Assembly: GCA_041179425.1 (NCBI GenBank)
Contig: JBEGTL010000115.1
Span: 1 to 17,452 of the forward strand
Reading direction: 5' to 3'
Length of the DNA stretch: 17,452 nucleotides
Source: DASUME01 sp041179425
Lineage (GTDB): Bacteria > Myxococcota_A > Polyangia > Polyangiales > DASUME01
This document shows, piece by piece, positions 16,301 through 17,452 of the stretch. The position numbers and the translations under genes were made by a program. The notes beneath the pieces are model-generated. The model was not told the DNA's origin. It ran no database searches and saw nothing but the letters and a program-made list of their open reading frames with translations. The number at the start of each line of letters is the position of its first letter. The first letter of the stretch is position 1.

Positions 16301-16340
16301 CTGTGCGCCACGTATGCAGCCTAGACTCGAGCCCACCACG

Positions 16341-17120
16341 ATGTCCTTTCGTTTCCAGTCTTGGCTCGCCCACCACCTGGCCGGTCCCGCGTTGATAACG
16401 CTGCTCGCGCTGAGTGCCTGTACCGGCACCCGGGTCCGCGCGACCGAGACCACCCCGCTACCGCGGTTGCTCGAGCTGTCCAAGCCCTTCAGCGATCGCA
16501 CCTACCGGCTCGTGCCGGGCGACACCCTGGCGACTCGTTGTTACTTCAACCCCCAGCTCGACGACGAAGTGCAGGTGAGGCCCGACGGCAACATCTCGCT
16601 CTCCTTAATCGGCGAGCTCAAGGGGGCGGGCAAGACCGCCGCCGAGCTGTCCGCCGACATCTCCAAGGGTTACGCGCAGTACTTCCTCAAGTCCACGGCG
16701 GTGGTCATCGTCAAACAGTTCAACGGGCACCGCGTGTTCACGGCCGGAGAGCTCAGGCTGCCGGGGGCGTTCAACCTGATCACCGTGGCGCGCACCGTGC
16801 TCGAGAGCATCGCGGCGTCCGGGGGCACCACCCCCGAGGCCACGCTTCGCCAGGTGGTGCTCATCCGCAAGCTGCCCAACCAACCGCGCCCCCTGGTGGC
16901 CGAGCTCGACGTCTCGAGCGCGCTCAGTGGCAAAGACCCGAGCCAGAATGTCGACCTCATGCCCGGCGACTTCGTCTACGTGCCACGCTCGGGGATGGCG
17001 GAGCTCAACCTGGTGATGCACCAGTACCTGCTGAATAACTTCAACACGTCGACTAACATCGGCCTGAACTCGCCCATCCCGGGCCTGAACAATTCAGGCA
17101 CGTCGGTCGTGAAACAATGA
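16341..17120 (+). CDS. Wza/OPX-type polysaccharide export lipoprotein (259 aa)
   Basis: Proteins of this family form or line the outer-membrane channel for capsule or exopolysaccharide export. The ATG at 16341 yields a signal peptide ending LLALSAC, a strong lipobox with Cys27. The Poly_export domain follows at about 55-130: YRLVPGDTLATRCYFNPQLDDEVQVRP and a DGNISLSLIGELKGAGKTAAELSADI stretch, shown here in pieces. An SLBB-like domain covers about 132-215 (VFTAGELRLPGAFNL through VDLMPGDFVYVPR). The C-terminus, LVMHQYLLNNFN and a Gly/Asn/Ser tail, is short compared with E. coli Wza (379 residues), so the outer-membrane helix barrel may differ or be supplied by a partner. The frame is open from 16221, but the added residues would bury the signal peptide. 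A Wzz-like gene follows after 76 bases, as is usual for such loci. Confidence 0.9.
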   Translation: MSFRFQSWLAHHLAGPALITLLALSACTGTRVRATETTPLPRLLELSKPFSDRTYRLVPGDTLATRCYFNPQLDDEVQVRPDGNISLSLIGELKGAGKTAAELSADISKGYAQYFLKSTAVVIVKQFNGHRVFTAGELRLPGAFNLITVARTVLESIAASGGTTPEATLRQVVLIRKLPNQPRPLVAELDVSSALSGKDPSQNVDLMPGDFVYVPRSGMAELNLVMHQYLLNNFNTSTNIGLNSPIPGLNNSGTSVVKQ

Positions 17121-17196
17121 TGAAAGCGGCCGTCTCGTCGAGCAGCGGTCCAAGCGCGCCCTCGGGCGTGCGAGCGAAGAGTGTTGGGGGTGTGGC

Positions 17197-17452
17197 GTGC
17201 TGACGAGTTTGTCGATTCGCAACGCCGCCCACCTCACCTTCCGACGCGGCAAGGTCTTCCTCATCGCGACGCTGCTCCCGCCTGTGATCACGGCCGCCGT
17301 GGTGCTCACCCAGCAGTCGCAGTTCGAGAGCAACGCCTCGGTGATGGTCAAGATCATCGACCAAGAGGTGGCCTCGCCCGATCTCGTCAACCAGCAGCAG
17401 AGTCAAAACGCCTCGTCCTCGGCGGCGATGGCCGCGCAGATCATCGCGTCCG
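17197..17452 (+). CDS. Wzz/PCP-type chain-length determinant, N-terminal part (3' end outside window)
   Basis: The 85 visible codons begin at GTG 17197 (VLTSLSIRNAAHLTFRRGK). A basic cytoplasmic N-terminus is followed by a membrane segment (VFLIATLLPPVITAAVVL, about residues 20-37) and a periplasmic stretch FESNASVMVKIIDQEVASPD, typical of Wzz, GumC and the polysaccharide co-polymerase family. Such proteins set polymer length and contact the OPX channel across the periplasm, in line with the OPX gene immediately upstream. No in-frame start lies closer to the OPX gene: the reading frame is open further upstream but without a good ATG or GTG and without hydrophobic character. The rest of the protein, including any tyrosine-kinase domain, lies beyond the window edge and cannot be judged. 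No clear ribosome binding site is seen apart from a G-rich tract at 17186-17190. Confidence 0.78.
   Translation, partial: MLTSLSIRNAAHLTFRRGKVFLIATLLPPVITAAVVLTQQSQFESNASVMVKIIDQEVASPDLVNQQQSQNASSSAAMAAQIIAS

Larger units (their letters stand above)
16020..16340. promoter_or_regulatory. divergent intergenic region between glmS and the OPX gene
   Basis: This 321-base region has no convincing gene. Besides the glmS ribosome binding site it contains a 14-base palindrome GCCCGCCGGCGGGC at 16086-16099. Two copies of GTGGGCGTT (16115-16123 and 16133-16141, 18 bases apart) flank a 10-base palindrome ACGTCGACGT at 16125-16134. In this GC-rich DNA a 14-base palindrome is expected about twice per window, so none is compelling alone. 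The repeat cluster sits where a regulator shared by the two divergent units could bind. Confidence 0.3.

Noticed and set aside
16221..16340. Longer N-terminus for the OPX protein
   Set aside because: It would place 40 residues in front of a good lipoprotein signal peptide; the start at 16341 puts the lipobox cysteine at residue 27.
17120..17203. 27-codon reading frame starting at the OPX stop (TGATG overlap) and running into the Wzz-like start
   Set aside because: The product (MKAAVSSSSGPSAPSGVRAK...) is low in complexity with no recognisable feature. It could be a translational bridge, but nothing else supports a gene.

Overview
The window is GC-rich (about two thirds G+C by eye) and densely packed, with short overlaps and 4 to 20 base gaps between co-directional genes. 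Protein flavour suggests a Gram-negative, probably myxobacterial (Myxococcota) chromosome: two predicted lipoproteins, an outer-membrane polysaccharide export protein, a TGT-like enzyme coupled to an MnmD-like methyltransferase, and a small basic HipB-like regulator. The phylum is inferred from general resemblance; no rRNA, tRNA or other marker is present.

Layout. (A) 1-1222, minus: partial M28-peptidase-like protein of the DUF4910 type. (B) 1277-4538, plus: likely operon of a sugar C-methyltransferase, a divergent tRNA-guanine transglycosylase and an MnmD-like methyltransferase. (C) 4551-9822, minus: HEAT-repeat lipoprotein, M3 peptidyl-dipeptidase lipoprotein, orphan HipB-like regulator and an epoxide-hydrolase-like enzyme. 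The regulator has its own AT-rich promoter/operator region. (D) 9999-12044, plus: DprE1-like FAD oxidase and a 162-residue protein of unknown function. (E) 12051-16019, minus: tightly coupled glmS, family 2 glycosyltransferase and family 4 glycosyltransferase. (F) 16341-17452, plus: OPX/Wza-like export lipoprotein and the start of a Wzz-like co-polymerase, running off the right edge.

The common theme is surface polysaccharide. GlmS makes glucosamine-6-phosphate, the precursor of UDP-GlcNAc. The two glycosyltransferases, the C-methyltransferase and the DprE1-like oxidase would build or modify sugars. The OPX and Wzz-like proteins would control chain length and export. The DUF4910 protein is of a type often seen near sugar-modification genes. 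Among these sit genes with other roles: tRNA wobble-base modification, envelope peptide turnover, a hydrolase and the regulator.

The best leads for unexplained biology are the TGT-like/MnmD-like pair, with altered residues next to the TGT nucleophile; the orphan HipB-like gene, with three copies of an 11-base operator-like element and an apparently leaderless promoter; and the DprE1 homologue that lacks both a DprE2 partner in view and the cysteine targeted by benzothiazinone drugs. I see no CRISPR array, insertion sequence, tRNA or rRNA, and no clear intrinsic terminator.
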